A DNA stretch of 64,000 nt from Pseudomonas syringae pv. cilantro (GCF_001293775.1 NZ_LGLN01000029.1:2410-66409), one strand, 5' to 3'; shown: positions 28,475 to 37,148, numbered from the stretch's first letter. Made by a program: numbers and translations. Notes: generated by a model from the sequence alone, not told the origin.

Positions 28475-29749
28475 ATGACCCTGTTGAAGACTACACTTGG
28501 CCTCGCCGCGGTATTGGCATCCTCTCATCTTCTTGCTGGCGGTTTTGCCCGTACCGAGCAAAGCATCGCCGGCATGGGCAGTGGCCAGGCCGGTCGCGCG
28601 TCAATGGCCGAGGACGCCGGCACGGTGTACGGCAACCCGGCGGGTATGGCGCGATTGGACGACAGCCAGATCACCATGGGTGCCACGTTCGTGGACGCAT
28701 CCACTGATATCAGCCATGCAGCCGGTCGTTCACGGGGCAGCAATGACGGCGATATGGTGCCCTTCAGCTCGGTGCCGTTTGGTTTTTTCACCCGGAAAAT
28801 CGATGAGCACTGGGCGTTCGGCCTGGGGCTCTATGCACCCTTCGGGTTATCCACCGATTATGAAAACGGTTTTCAGGGGCGCATGTTCGCCAGCAAAAGC
28901 GAGATCAAGGTGGTGACGCTGCAGCCCACCATCAGCTACGCCTTCAATGACAGGCTGTCGATTGGCTTCGGCCCGACGTTCAATCGAATTGCCGGGACGC
29001 TTGAATCAGACATCACGCTCAATCCGGCCATTGCTGACACCCGCGTCAAAGTTTCAGGTGACGACACTGCTGTGGGCTTCAATATCGGCGTGTTATTCAA
29101 TGCAACCGACTCCACCCGCGTAGGCCTGACCTACCATTCCAAGGTCGATTACAAGCTGGGCTGTCACACGCAAGTTTCGACCGGCGCAGGAACGCCACCG
29201 CAGTTGCTTGCGAGCAACCGTTACGACTGCACGTTGAAAGTGGCCACGCCGGAGTCTTACGATTTTTCAGTGACTCAGGCGCTGAGTGACGCATGGACAC
29301 TTTACGCCAGTGCGACCTGGACAGGCTGGAGCAGCATGCAGGACTTGAGCCTGCGCAATCAGCCGGTCTCGGCCGCGCAAGGCGGCACGCTGGCTTCGGC
29401 ACTGACCGGCTCCATTCAGGAAGGCCTGAACTGGCACGATACATGGGCTTACGCGATCGGCACTGCGTACAGGCTGGATCCGCAGTGGGTGTTGCGTGCA
29501 GGCGTGATGCTCGATCAGTCGCCGACCGGTAATACCGGGCGTTCACCCCGTACGCCGACCGGGGATCGCGAGGTCTTCAGCGTAGGGGCGGGTTATGACG
29601 TCACGCCACAACTCAGCCTGGATGTCGCCTACTCGTATCTTCAGGAAGAAAGTGTCGATGTCAGTCGCGCCAATGCACTGGGCAGTTACAGTGCGACGTA
29701 CAAAAGCCATGCGAGTTTGTACGGTATTGGGGCGACGTATAGATTCTGA
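28475..29749 (+). CDS. FadL/TodX-family outer-membrane transport protein
   Basis: A 424-residue outer-membrane barrel. The signal peptide (TTLGLAAVLASSHLLAGG) is followed directly by the FadL hatch region (GFARTEQSIAGMGSGQAGRAS, then YGNPAGMARL), and the protein ends GIGATYRF with the terminal Phe. FadL-type channels let hydrophobic compounds such as fatty acids or aromatics enter through the barrel wall. No catabolic genes are adjacent, so the substrate is open. It may share control with the autotransporter through the dyads in the gap. Confidence 0.9.
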   Translation: MTLLKTTLGLAAVLASSHLLAGGFARTEQSIAGMGSGQAGRASMAEDAGTVYGNPAGMARLDDSQITMGATFVDASTDISHAAGRSRGSNDGDMVPFSSVPFGFFTRKIDEHWAFGLGLYAPFGLSTDYENGFQGRMFASKSEIKVVTLQPTISYAFNDRLSIGFGPTFNRIAGTLESDITLNPAIADTRVKVSGDDTAVGFNIGVLFNATDSTRVGLTYHSKVDYKLGCHTQVSTGAGTPPQLLASNRYDCTLKVATPESYDFSVTQALSDAWTLYASATWTGWSSMQDLSLRNQPVSAAQGGTLASALTGSIQEGLNWHDTWAYAIGTAYRLDPQWVLRAGVMLDQSPTGNTGRSPRTPTGDREVFSVGAGYDVTPQLSLDVAYSYLQEESVDVSRANALGSYSATYKSHASLYGIGATYRF

Positions 29750-29768
29750 TCCTGAAAGACACCCTCAT

Positions 29769-29795
29769 AATGCCCGGTTAAATTTTCCGGGCGTT
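29769..29795 (+). terminator. Terminator after fadL-like gene
   Basis: AATGCCCGG and CCGGGCGTT form a 9-bp stem (one G-T pair) around a TTAAATTTT loop, 20 bases after the stop, with a T-rich tail. Confidence 0.7.
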
Positions 29796-29906
29796 GTTCT
29801 AATGCCTGTCAGTTAGCCTGGACAGGCTCGAGGAAGGTCCAGGTTTTTGCGTGGGTGACATAAAAATTTGATGGCTTGCTTCTGTGATCAAAAACAGTAC
29901 GCCGTA

Positions 29907-29922
29907 TAGCGCATCTGTACTA
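29907..29922. promoter_or_regulatory. TAGnnCAnnTGnnCTA dyad upstream of lipoprotein gene
   Basis: TAGCGCATCTGTACTA, an exact fit, about 112 bases before the lipoprotein start at 30034 and centred in the otherwise featureless gap 29796-30033. Confidence 0.7.
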
Positions 29923-30033
29923 TTGATACGCCCTCAGGTCGTGGATACAGTCGCGTGCGATGTGTGTGTAGTGTTTACTTAAATAATTGATGCGTGGGTA
30001 AATCCTGCATCGATCAGTCGGCGGAGTGTGTGA

Positions 30034-30534
30034 ATGAAAAGTGCAGCCTTGTTTCCGTTAGTTCTGGCCTTGTCAGGATGCGCGGGGCTTGATCAGGCCA
30101 TGTCGGTGACAAACGGGGTCTTTGACCAGACCGGAGATTTGCTGAGTGGGGATCTTCGTGGGCTGACAGCCGCCAAGCAAACGACATTGACGGAAATCTG
30201 GAACGACTGGGAAACCAATGAGGTGACCGCCAAGGAAAAATGGGACGCTCAAACATTGATCATCCCTGGTGTTGTGCAGCGTATTACCAAAACCGGAACG
30301 GTCATCGGTCAGAATCAGATTGCGATCATCTTCACTGACCCGAAGAACCCCAAATGCACCGGCCAGGGGCTGACCCGCGATGATCTGCTGGTGAACAAAA
30401 AGAAGATCAGCGGTTTGAAGAAAGGCGACAAGATTGTGATGAAGGGTGTTCTCGGCACCACCGAGTCGAAATGGACCGACAATGATTCCTGCTGGCTGTC
30501 TTTTGACAAGGCTGAGTTTACGCTTCAAAAGTAA
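30034..30534 (+). CDS. Lipoprotein with OB-fold-like domain
   Basis: A 166-residue protein with a lipoprotein signal (LFPLVLALSGC, lipobox LSGC). The mature part, from about residue 50, has the pattern of the tRNA_anti-like OB-fold found in small secreted proteins (VVQRITKTG, IIFTDPKNPKCTGQGLTRDDLL, LKKGDKIVMKGVL). Probably anchored in the outer or inner membrane, role unknown. GGAG lies before the ATG. The upstream dyad links it to the neighbouring surface-protein genes. Confidence 0.8.
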   Translation: MKSAALFPLVLALSGCAGLDQAMSVTNGVFDQTGDLLSGDLRGLTAAKQTTLTEIWNDWETNEVTAKEKWDAQTLIIPGVVQRITKTGTVIGQNQIAIIFTDPKNPKCTGQGLTRDDLLVNKKKISGLKKGDKIVMKGVLGTTESKWTDNDSCWLSFDKAEFTLQK

Positions 30535-30543
30535 CCGTTGGGC

Positions 30544-30567
30544 GCCGGTAATCGCAGCATTACCGGC
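30544..30567. terminator. Hairpin between convergent lipoprotein genes
   Basis: GCCGGTAAT and ATTACCGGC form a perfect 9-bp stem with a 6-base loop, 9 bases after the plus-strand stop and 22 bases beyond the end of the convergent gene. A bidirectional transcript end is likely, although the T run is poor. Confidence 0.55.
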
Positions 30568-30588
30568 TTCAAACTCATTGCTGAGCGG

Positions 30589-31095
30589 TCAGTACGTGTA
30601 GAACCGGTCGACCGTCTCGCCGTTGAAGTGTATGACTATCTTTTTGATCACTTTCTTCATACCCGTACTCTTCGTTCCTGTGACGGTACTGACGTCATCC
30701 ATCACGTCTTCGGCATCTCCCAAGTGGTTATCTGCCTGCCCCAATGCTGACCCCGCCGCTCCGCTGCCGTACTTGTAACTGTACTTGTAGGCCATTTTCT
30801 TTAGCATCGCCACGCCTGATTCGCCGCGCTCGTACCACCACGCTGCGGAGTTGTCGCCTACATCATCTTCCGCCGAATTCGGAGCACCAAATTTCGCGCG
30901 GATTTGAGATTTGGTCGATTTTTTAGGAATGATATTGGCTTTTATATAGTCAGGCTCAAACTTGGGCTCACCCGTCAGTGATTCCAGCCCACCAAGAGGA
31001 TTACTGCCTCCCGTCGAGCAGGCTGTCAAAGTGGCCATGACCGTTATCGCTACTGCTAAAACTTTTAGCCGTGCCAGTGAATAATAATTGCCCAT
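30589..31095 (-). CDS. BamE/SmpA-like lipoprotein
   Basis: A 168-residue protein with a lipoprotein signal (VMATLTAC lipobox). The segment YIKANIIPKKSTKSQIRAKFGAP followed by WWYERG matches the beta-lactamase-inhibitor-like fold of SmpA/OmlA (BamE) proteins, used by small outer-membrane lipoproteins. It is not the housekeeping bamE by context. An exact copy of the dyad lies 154 bases upstream at 31249. Confidence 0.75.
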   Translation of the reverse strand: MGNYYSLARLKVLAVAITVMATLTACSTGGSNPLGGLESLTGEPKFEPDYIKANIIPKKSTKSQIRAKFGAPNSAEDDVGDNSAAWWYERGESGVAMLKKMAYKYSYKYGSGAAGSALGQADNHLGDAEDVMDDVSTVTGTKSTGMKKVIKKIVIHFNGETVDRFYTY

Positions 31096-31159
31096 GCCGA
31101 GTGCCCCTGAAGGTAAGTCAGTTATTGAAGGTTTTTTATAGACAGACAGAAACGTGCGA

Positions 31160-31184
31160 CAAAGCCTGCTGGTGGCAGGCTTTG
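31160..31184. other. Hairpin upstream of BamE-like gene
   Basis: CAAAGCCTGC and GCAGGCTTTG form a perfect 10-bp stem with a 5-base loop in the gap between the kinase stop and the lipoprotein start. Read on the minus strand it could end the kinase transcript, but no long T run follows. Confidence 0.5.
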
Positions 31185-31248
31185 CAACGTCTATAGATGC
31201 TGATGTTGTTTGTTTCTTAGCTTAGGCTAATGGCGTAAGTATTCACCA

Positions 31249-31264
31249 TAGTACAGGTGTGCTA
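31249..31264. promoter_or_regulatory. TAGnnCAnnTGnnCTA dyad upstream of BamE-like gene
   Basis: TAGTACAGGTGTGCTA, an exact fit when read on the plus strand (the motif is a dyad). It is between the kinase stop and the lipoprotein start. Confidence 0.7.
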
Positions 31265-31325
31265 GTAAGGTAATTAACGCCATTTTAGTCACACTAACGC
31301 ACTTGCCATTAGCTGATTATCGCAC

Positions 31326-32981
31326 TCAAGACCCGGTAAGGGACGCCGTTCCACGACTCGTCGTTTGCATCAAGTCCATCTTGAAACTCATGAGCAGTGA
31401 ACGCAGTTCTGCAGGCCGCACGGGTTTGGACAACACCGGTATCTGTGGGTCATTCAGGGATTGCTGAACGTGCTGAAGCTCGTGGCCGGTGATGACGATT
31501 GCAGGTATCCGGCGGCCATGCAATTCGCTCAGGTAGCTGATGTAGTCGGCGCCGGTGGCGCTTCGGTCAAGGTCGAAGTCGGTCACCACCAGGTCGCAAT
31601 CGACACTCGCCTGAGGGATGGCGGACGCGGTCTGCACGTCACAACCCCATTTACGCAGCAGCATCGCGGTGGCTTGCAGAACGTTGTAATTGTCCTCGAT
31701 CAGCAGAACACGTAAGCCTCCCAGCAGGCGCTTGTTCCAGTCGATGTCCGGGACGGGCGCAATTGGCCGTGCCGCCACGATTGGTAGCCCGCTGATAACC
31801 ACCGCAGTGCCTTTATCCAGGCGTGAACCAATCCTGATGTGCAGCTTCAGCAGGCCGGCGATGCGCTTGACGATACTGAGCCCAAGCCCTACGCCCTCGA
31901 TGTCTTGATCACGCTCTTCACGGACGCGATAAAACTCGTTGCACAGATGAGGAAGATGCTTTTCCGAAATGCCGCGACCCATGTCGTAAACGCCGATGTC
32001 CAATGCCCCGTTGCGGCGTCTGCCGGCAATAAGCAAGGGTTTGCCGGGGGCGTATTTGAAGGCGTTGGAGATCAGGTTTTGCAGCAGGGTGCGCAGCAGT
32101 GCGGGGTCGCTGCGTATATGTTGCCGACACGGGCGCACGCGAATTTCAACGCCGGACCAGTTGGCCGCCTCACTGTTCTGGCTGACCAGGCCATTGATTA
32201 ATGCGTCTACATCAATCGTCTCTAAGCGTGGATTCACTTCTCCCTGATTGAGGGTGTAGATATCCAGCAACGAGCGGAAAAGCTGTTCTACCGCACTGAG
32301 TGCCCGATCAATATTTTCGACCAGGCGGCGCTCGTCTGTGCCCAGTGAAGCATCACGCAGGCAAGCGGTGAAGAGGCTGATGGAGTGAATGGGTTGCCGC
32401 AGGTCATGGCTCGCCTGGGCGAGAAACCGTGATTTCGCCTCATTGGCCGCCTGGGTTTCATTCAGCGCGATGTGCAGCCGCGAGAGCAGGAAGTAAACGA
32501 ACGACGGCAGCACCAGCATGGTCAGGATCATCATCATCGCAACGGCGGGATGCTCCTGCAAGAAGGGCGTGAGCTGGATGATCAGGCATAACGACGCCAA
32601 GGCAAGGCCGGTCGCCAGCAACAGGTAATTGCGCCCGTAGCGCATGCCATAACCCACCGTCATGCTGAGCATCACCGAATAAACCGGCAGCATCGGTTCG
32701 CCACCCACGGTGATGGTAACTATCCCGGCCATGTTGTCGACGACCAGCGCGAACATTCTGCGCCGGGTAGACACGCCGGGCCGTACTGCAATACGCCAGA
32801 TCAGACCGATACCGACGACGGCGAAGCCCAGGCAATAGCCGAGAATGACCCACATTCGGCCGCTGGACATGTCGTCCAGTGCATGCATGATCAATGCGTA
32901 CAACGCAGATGTGGCAATAACGGCCATGCGCAACAGGGCCTGGATCATTTCCAGGTCTCTGTATCGGGAGAGCATCGACAT
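31326..32981 (-). CDS. Hybrid sensor histidine kinase (RpfC-like layout)
   Basis: A 551-residue membrane kinase. About five hydrophobic segments (residues ~15-170) replace a periplasmic sensor. The dimerisation box is SRFLAQASHDLRQPIHSISLF with His192. The ATPase domain (~300-400) has N-box NLISNAFKYAPG and G-boxes DMGRGIS and GVGLGLSIVKR. A C-terminal receiver domain (~425-540) has the acceptor Asp in LVVTDFDLD and the Lys in LSKPVRP. The membrane input and single receiver recall RpfC, which senses small hydrophobic signals. No response regulator with a DNA-binding domain is encoded nearby. It sits inside the group of dyad-linked genes and next to the peptide export system. A decayed paralogue lies at 4184. 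Confidence 0.88.
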   Translation of the reverse strand: MSMLSRYRDLEMIQALLRMAVIATSALYALIMHALDDMSSGRMWVILGYCLGFAVVGIGLIWRIAVRPGVSTRRRMFALVVDNMAGIVTITVGGEPMLPVYSVMLSMTVGYGMRYGRNYLLLATGLALASLCLIIQLTPFLQEHPAVAMMMILTMLVLPSFVYFLLSRLHIALNETQAANEAKSRFLAQASHDLRQPIHSISLFTACLRDASLGTDERRLVENIDRALSAVEQLFRSLLDIYTLNQGEVNPRLETIDVDALINGLVSQNSEAANWSGVEIRVRPCRQHIRSDPALLRTLLQNLISNAFKYAPGKPLLIAGRRRNGALDIGVYDMGRGISEKHLPHLCNEFYRVREERDQDIEGVGLGLSIVKRIAGLLKLHIRIGSRLDKGTAVVISGLPIVAARPIAPVPDIDWNKRLLGGLRVLLIEDNYNVLQATAMLLRKWGCDVQTASAIPQASVDCDLVVTDFDLDRSATGADYISYLSELHGRRIPAIVITGHELQHVQQSLNDPQIPVLSKPVRPAELRSLLMSFKMDLMQTTSRGTASLTGS

Positions 32982-33158
32982 CAGGTTTTCCTGGTCATTC
33001 CAGTACGGCTGAGAGGTACATCAGGTGTTCAGCGCGTCGAGGGCGGTACAGTGATCTGGATAAGAGGAGGGGCTCAAGAATTTCAGCGGGCTTGTGATGT
33101 TCGTGAGTACGGAACCCGGAGTGAGTCCGGGTCCTGTAGCCTGCGTGTAATAGCTTTA

Positions 33159-33383
33159 TCAGCTCTGCCAGGTGGTGTAATAAATCGGAATACCGCGCGA
33201 GTTGGTGATAGATGCGTAGTTATGGCCGGGGGCAAATGACTCACCGCCCGCGAAGGTATAACCAAAAGCACTGAACTCAATACCGCCACCCACCTGATCC
33301 AGCTCCGCCTCATTCAACAGTCGGACTTCCTGGCCGGCATGCAGCGCGTCGTTTGCTTTCTGTGGGCTAATTGCTTGAGTCAT
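33159..33383 (-). CDS. Double-glycine leader peptide, candidate microcin/bacteriocin precursor
   Basis: A 74-residue peptide. The leader has the class II bacteriocin pattern LLNEAELDQVGGG (hydrophobics at the -4, -7 and -12 type positions before Gly-Gly at 32-34), the signal cut by C39 peptidase transporters. The core of about 40 residues is Gly/Ser/aromatic-rich, has no Cys and ends IPIYYTTWQS. AGAGGAAA before the ATG is a good ribosome-binding site. It lies 352 bases from, and divergent to, the HlyD/C39-ABC export genes that could process it. No immunity gene is recognised beside it, so a signalling or surface peptide is as possible as an antibacterial one. Confidence 0.8.
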   Translation of the reverse strand: MTQAISPQKANDALHAGQEVRLLNEAELDQVGGGIEFSAFGYTFAGGESFAPGHNYASITNSRGIPIYYTTWQS

Positions 33384-33484
33384 GGCGTCGTTTCCTCTGA
33401 ACGGGTCATTGATAAGTTAAGTCTTCGTAGCAGCGATCTACGACAGACGGCCTTATTAAAATCACCCCCTGAACCGAGTCGCAA

Positions 33485-33500
33485 TAGTACACATGAGCTA
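33485..33500. promoter_or_regulatory. TAGnnCAnnTGnnCTA dyad, peptide/export divergent promoter (site 1)
   Basis: TAGTACACATGAGCTA, an exact fit, about 100 bases upstream of the peptide gene. It pairs with the site at 33525: the two face each other as a 15-bp inverted repeat with one mismatch (33482-33496 with 33529-33543). Confidence 0.75.
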
Positions 33501-33524
33501 TCTGTGCGTGTGTCTTTTGGCTAC

Positions 33525-33540
33525 TAGTTCATGTGTGCTA
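33525..33540. promoter_or_regulatory. TAGnnCAnnTGnnCTA dyad, peptide/export divergent promoter (site 2)
   Basis: TAGTTCATGTGTGCTA, an exact fit, 40 bases from site 1 (about four helical turns), in the 351-base gap between the peptide gene and the HlyD gene. Nothing else is recognised in that gap. Confidence 0.75.
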
Positions 33541-33734
33541 TTGAGGTGGTCGTTCGCTAACGCTTTAATACCCGCGCTTTAAACACTGTACATGTCGGTA
33601 GGCCCGCGCATGTTTTGTCCGTTATTAACGTAACGGCTGCATGAACGTATCAGGCCTCTATTTGCCCGCTGTTACTGAACCACTGTCGAGCCTCCATGGT
33701 TTTTATGGCGCATTCCTGATGATTGACGCGACGC

Positions 33735-34997
33735 ATGTCCATGCTCTTTCGGCCTGAAGCGCTCGCCGCACAAAAGCGCAGTACGTTGGGTACGGTCTTG
33801 TTGGTCAGCCCGGTATCGATGCGCCTGGCCGCCGCCGTCGCGCTGCTGTTCTGCATGTGCATGGGCCTGTTTCTGACCTTCGCGACCTACACCAAACGCA
33901 CTGCGGCGAGCGGTGTGCTGCTGCCTGAAGCAGGCTTGATCAGGATCTATGCGCCGCAAGCCGGCGTGGTCAACAACCTGGGCATCACCGAGGGGCAGCC
34001 GGTAAATGCCGACGCTGTGTTGATGGCGTTGTCCAGCGATACGCAAAACGGCGAAACGGGCGGTGCGCAGCGGGCCATCAGCCTGTCGATCAAACGCCGC
34101 CAGGAGAGCCTGATTCAGGAGATAGACAAGACCCTGGCCCTGCATCAGCAGGAGCTGGAGGGCAAAAAGCGTCAGGTCGAAGCGCTGGAAACCGAGCAGC
34201 AGAAAATACTTGCGCAAATCGACCTGGCGCGTCAGCGGCTGGCGTTGACCAAAGGGATTGCCGAACGCTACGCCAACCTGCAACGCCAGGATTACGTGTC
34301 GCGTGATCAGCTTCAGGAAAAGGAAGACGCCGTGCTGGACATGCGCTTGCGCGGTGAAGAACTGAATCGCTCGCTGCTGACCGTGCGCGCTGAAAGCACC
34401 CGGCTGCGCGCGGAGCTGGTCGAGCTGCCGTTCAACCAGAGCAAGCAACTGGCCGACCTGCAACGCAGGCTGGCCGAGAATCAGGACCAACTGGTTGAAA
34501 GTGAAACCAAACGGGAGATCCTGATCACTGCGCCAACGGCCGGTGAGGCAACCGCTCTCTCGGTCTCCAATGGTTCACGGGTCGACAGTGCGCGGCCGCT
34601 GCTGAGCATTGTGCCCGCCGATGCAAAGCTGCACGCGGAGTTGTACCTGCCCAGCCGCTCGGTGGGCTTTGTGCGTGCGGGCGATACCGTGATGTTGCGT
34701 TACCAGGCCTATCCCTATCAGCGCTTCGGCCTGCAACCGGGCACGGTTTCGTCGATTTCACGTACCGCATTGCCAGCCGACGAAGTCATGACGCTGGGCA
34801 ATGTCTCCGAACAGATGCGCGAGCAGGGGCCTTTCTATCGGGTCACGGTCGCGCTGGCGTCTCAAACCATCGAGGGGCAGGGCAAGCGCGACCGTTTGCG
34901 CTCCGGCATGCAGCTGGACGCCGACATCATGCAGGAAAAGCTGCCGCTCTATGAGTGGCTGCTCGAGCCTCTGCGCGGAATAGGAAAGCGACTTTGA
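33735..34997 (+). CDS. HlyD-family membrane-fusion protein of peptide exporter
   Basis: A 420-residue periplasmic adaptor. One membrane segment (residues ~30-50, AAAVALLFCMCMGLFLTF), a biotinyl-lipoyl-like half near ASGVLLPEAGLIRIYAPQAGVV, a long coiled coil (~115-235) and a second lipoyl half (KREILITAPTAGEATALSVSNGSRVD). It is the CvaA/LagD-accessory type found with C39 bacteriocin exporters. A TTG at 33723 also opens the frame; ATG 33735 is preferred. The stop overlaps the start of the ABC gene by 4 bases. No TolC-type outer-membrane partner is encoded in the window. Confidence 0.9.
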   Translation: MSMLFRPEALAAQKRSTLGTVLLVSPVSMRLAAAVALLFCMCMGLFLTFATYTKRTAASGVLLPEAGLIRIYAPQAGVVNNLGITEGQPVNADAVLMALSSDTQNGETGGAQRAISLSIKRRQESLIQEIDKTLALHQQELEGKKRQVEALETEQQKILAQIDLARQRLALTKGIAERYANLQRQDYVSRDQLQEKEDAVLDMRLRGEELNRSLLTVRAESTRLRAELVELPFNQSKQLADLQRRLAENQDQLVESETKREILITAPTAGEATALSVSNGSRVDSARPLLSIVPADAKLHAELYLPSRSVGFVRAGDTVMLRYQAYPYQRFGLQPGTVSSISRTALPADEVMTLGNVSEQMREQGPFYRVTVALASQTIEGQGKRDRLRSGMQLDADIMQEKLPLYEWLLEPLRGIGKRL

Positions 34998-37144
34998 ACC
35001 TGAAAAATGCGTTCACTTTCGGGGTCGGAAGAAAACTGCCGGTGGTACTGCAGGCCGAAGCCACGGAGTGTGGCCTGGCGTGCATGGCCATGATTGCCGG
35101 TTACCACGGACAACACAGCGACCTGTTTTCCCTGCGTGAACGTCTTTCGCCATCGATGAAAGGCGTCAACCTCAAGCAACTGACCCGCATGGCCGCGCAA
35201 CTCGGGCTGGGCAGCCGGGCATTGCGCGTCGAACTGAGTGCGCTGGGTCAACTGCAACTGCCTTGTGTGCTGCACTGGAACTTCAACCATTTTGTGGTGC
35301 TCAAGGAAGTCACTGCGCAGGGCGTAGTGGTGCATGATCCAGCGCGTGGCCTGTGCAAACTGTCGCTGGATGAGGTGTCGGCGGCCTTTACCGGCGTGGC
35401 GCTGGAGGTGTGGCCCGAGAGTGACTTCCAGCCGGCCGCCGCCCGGCCGCCGATTCCGTTGCGCAAGCTGCTGGGGCGAGTGCAAGGGTTTGGCCGGGTG
35501 CTCACCCACGTGCTGCTGTTGGCGCTGGCGCTGGAGCTGTGCACCATTCTCAGCCCGTTCTTCATGCAGACCGTGATCGACAAGGTGCTGGTCAGTGCCG
35601 ATCTGGACCTGCTGGCGGTGCTGGCCATCGGGTTCGGCATTCTGCTGATCATTCAGCACACCGTTGCGCTGGCCCGTGGGTGGGCGCTGATGTACCTGGG
35701 CACGATGCTCGGCTCGCAGTGGCAGATTAATGTCTTCACTCATCTGCTGCGTTTGCCGGTGGCGTTTTTCGAGCGCCGCCATCTGGGCGATATCGTCTCG
35801 CGCTTCGGCTCTCTGAAGTCGATCCAGCAGACGGTCACCACGTCGTTCATCGAAGCCATACTCGACGGTCTGATGACGGTCATTACCCTGGGACTGATGA
35901 TTGCCTACAGCCCGAAGCTGGCGCTCGTGGCCGTGGTGGCGATGGTGATTTATGCCTTGGCGCGCTGGGTCTGGTTCGGGCCGTTGCGGCGTGCCAGCGA
36001 GAATCAGCTGGTCCATGCAGCGCGTCAACAATCGCACTTTCTGGAAAGCGTGCGCGGCGTGCGCACCATCAAATTGTTCAATCGTCATGAGCAGCGTTGC
36101 AGCGCCTGGAGCGCTTTGCTGGTGGAGGAAATCAACGCCGGCCTGCACCCCCAGAAACTGCAACTGGCCTATCGCACCTTCAATGGCGTGCTGTTCGGGC
36201 TGGTGACGATCATTGTCATCTGGCTGGGCGCCAGGCTGGTGCTGGAGGGGCAGTTCAGCGCCGGGATGCTGATTGCATTCAATTCGTACAAAGAACAATT
36301 CAACGGCCGCGTCGCCGGGCTGATCGATAAGATCGTCGACGTGATCATGCTGCGCCTGCATGGCGAGCGCCTGGCCGACATTGTGCTGCAGGATGCCGAG
36401 CCGGTTTCTGGCCTGGATGCGTTCGATGAATTCAGCAGTGGGAAAGTGCCCAGCCTTGAAGTGCGTGATTTGCGCTTTCGCTATTCCGAGCATGAGCCTT
36501 ACGTGCTGGACGGTGTGTCGATCCATGTCCGCGCAGGCGAGTCGGTCGCCATCGTCGGCCCGTCGGGCGGCGGCAAGAGCACCCTGCTCAACGTCATGCT
36601 CGGCATTCTGGCACCTGGCGCGGGCAGTGTTCTGCTGGATGGCCTGCCGGTCGGACCTGAGCATGTCAGCAGGCTGCGGCGCCTGACCGGCACGGTACTG
36701 CAGGATGACGTGCTGTTCGCCGGGTCGATTGGCGACAACATCAGCTTTTTCGAGACCGGCGCCGATCAGCAATGGATCGAGCAGTGTGCACGGCTGGCTG
36801 CCGTCCACGATGACATTGCGCAGATGCCGATGGGCTACAACACGCTGGTGGGCGATATGGGCACGGTATTGTCCGGCGGCCAGAAACAGCGCGTATTGCT
36901 GGCCCGCGCGCTGTATAAAAAACCGCAGTTGCTGTTTCTCGATGAAGCGACCAGCCATCTGGACATCGCTCGCGAAGCGGCGGTCAATCAGGCGCTTCAG
37001 GCGTTGAACATCACCCGGATCATTGTCGCCCACCGACCGGAAACCATACGTGCGGCGGGTCGGGTCGTGGCGCTTGCCAATGGTCGCATTGCTTACGATG
37101 GCCCTGTGCTTGACGAGCCGTCAGCGCAGGGCTCCGAGCCGTGA
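34994..37144 (+). CDS. C39-peptidase ABC exporter (CvaB/LagD type)
   Basis: A 716-residue ABC transporter that cuts double-glycine leaders and exports the core. The N-terminal C39 domain has the catalytic Cys in EATECGLACMAMI, the His in NFNHFVVLKE and the Asp in VVHDPARG. Six membrane segments (~160-440) follow, then the ATPase with Walker A GPSGGGKST, signature LSGGQKQRVLLARAL and Walker B QLLFLDEAT. It starts at a TTG that overlaps the HlyD stop (TTGA) and has AGGAAAG 6 bases before it. All catalytic residues are present, so it should be active. Confidence 0.92.
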   Translation: MNLKNAFTFGVGRKLPVVLQAEATECGLACMAMIAGYHGQHSDLFSLRERLSPSMKGVNLKQLTRMAAQLGLGSRALRVELSALGQLQLPCVLHWNFNHFVVLKEVTAQGVVVHDPARGLCKLSLDEVSAAFTGVALEVWPESDFQPAAARPPIPLRKLLGRVQGFGRVLTHVLLLALALELCTILSPFFMQTVIDKVLVSADLDLLAVLAIGFGILLIIQHTVALARGWALMYLGTMLGSQWQINVFTHLLRLPVAFFERRHLGDIVSRFGSLKSIQQTVTTSFIEAILDGLMTVITLGLMIAYSPKLALVAVVAMVIYALARWVWFGPLRRASENQLVHAARQQSHFLESVRGVRTIKLFNRHEQRCSAWSALLVEEINAGLHPQKLQLAYRTFNGVLFGLVTIIVIWLGARLVLEGQFSAGMLIAFNSYKEQFNGRVAGLIDKIVDVIMLRLHGERLADIVLQDAEPVSGLDAFDEFSSGKVPSLEVRDLRFRYSEHEPYVLDGVSIHVRAGESVAIVGPSGGGKSTLLNVMLGILAPGAGSVLLDGLPVGPEHVSRLRRLTGTVLQDDVLFAGSIGDNISFFETGADQQWIEQCARLAAVHDDIAQMPMGYNTLVGDMGTVLSGGQKQRVLLARALYKKPQLLFLDEATSHLDIAREAAVNQALQALNITRIIVAHRPETIRAAGRVVALANGRIAYDGPVLDEPSAQGSEP

Positions 37145-37148
37145 CGCG

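Noticed and set aside
34949..37033. 694-codon minus-strand open frame opposite the C39-ABC exporter
   Set aside because: It is the antisense shadow of a gene with full catalytic motifs; the composition (His, Gln, Arg rich) is typical of high-GC antisense frames.
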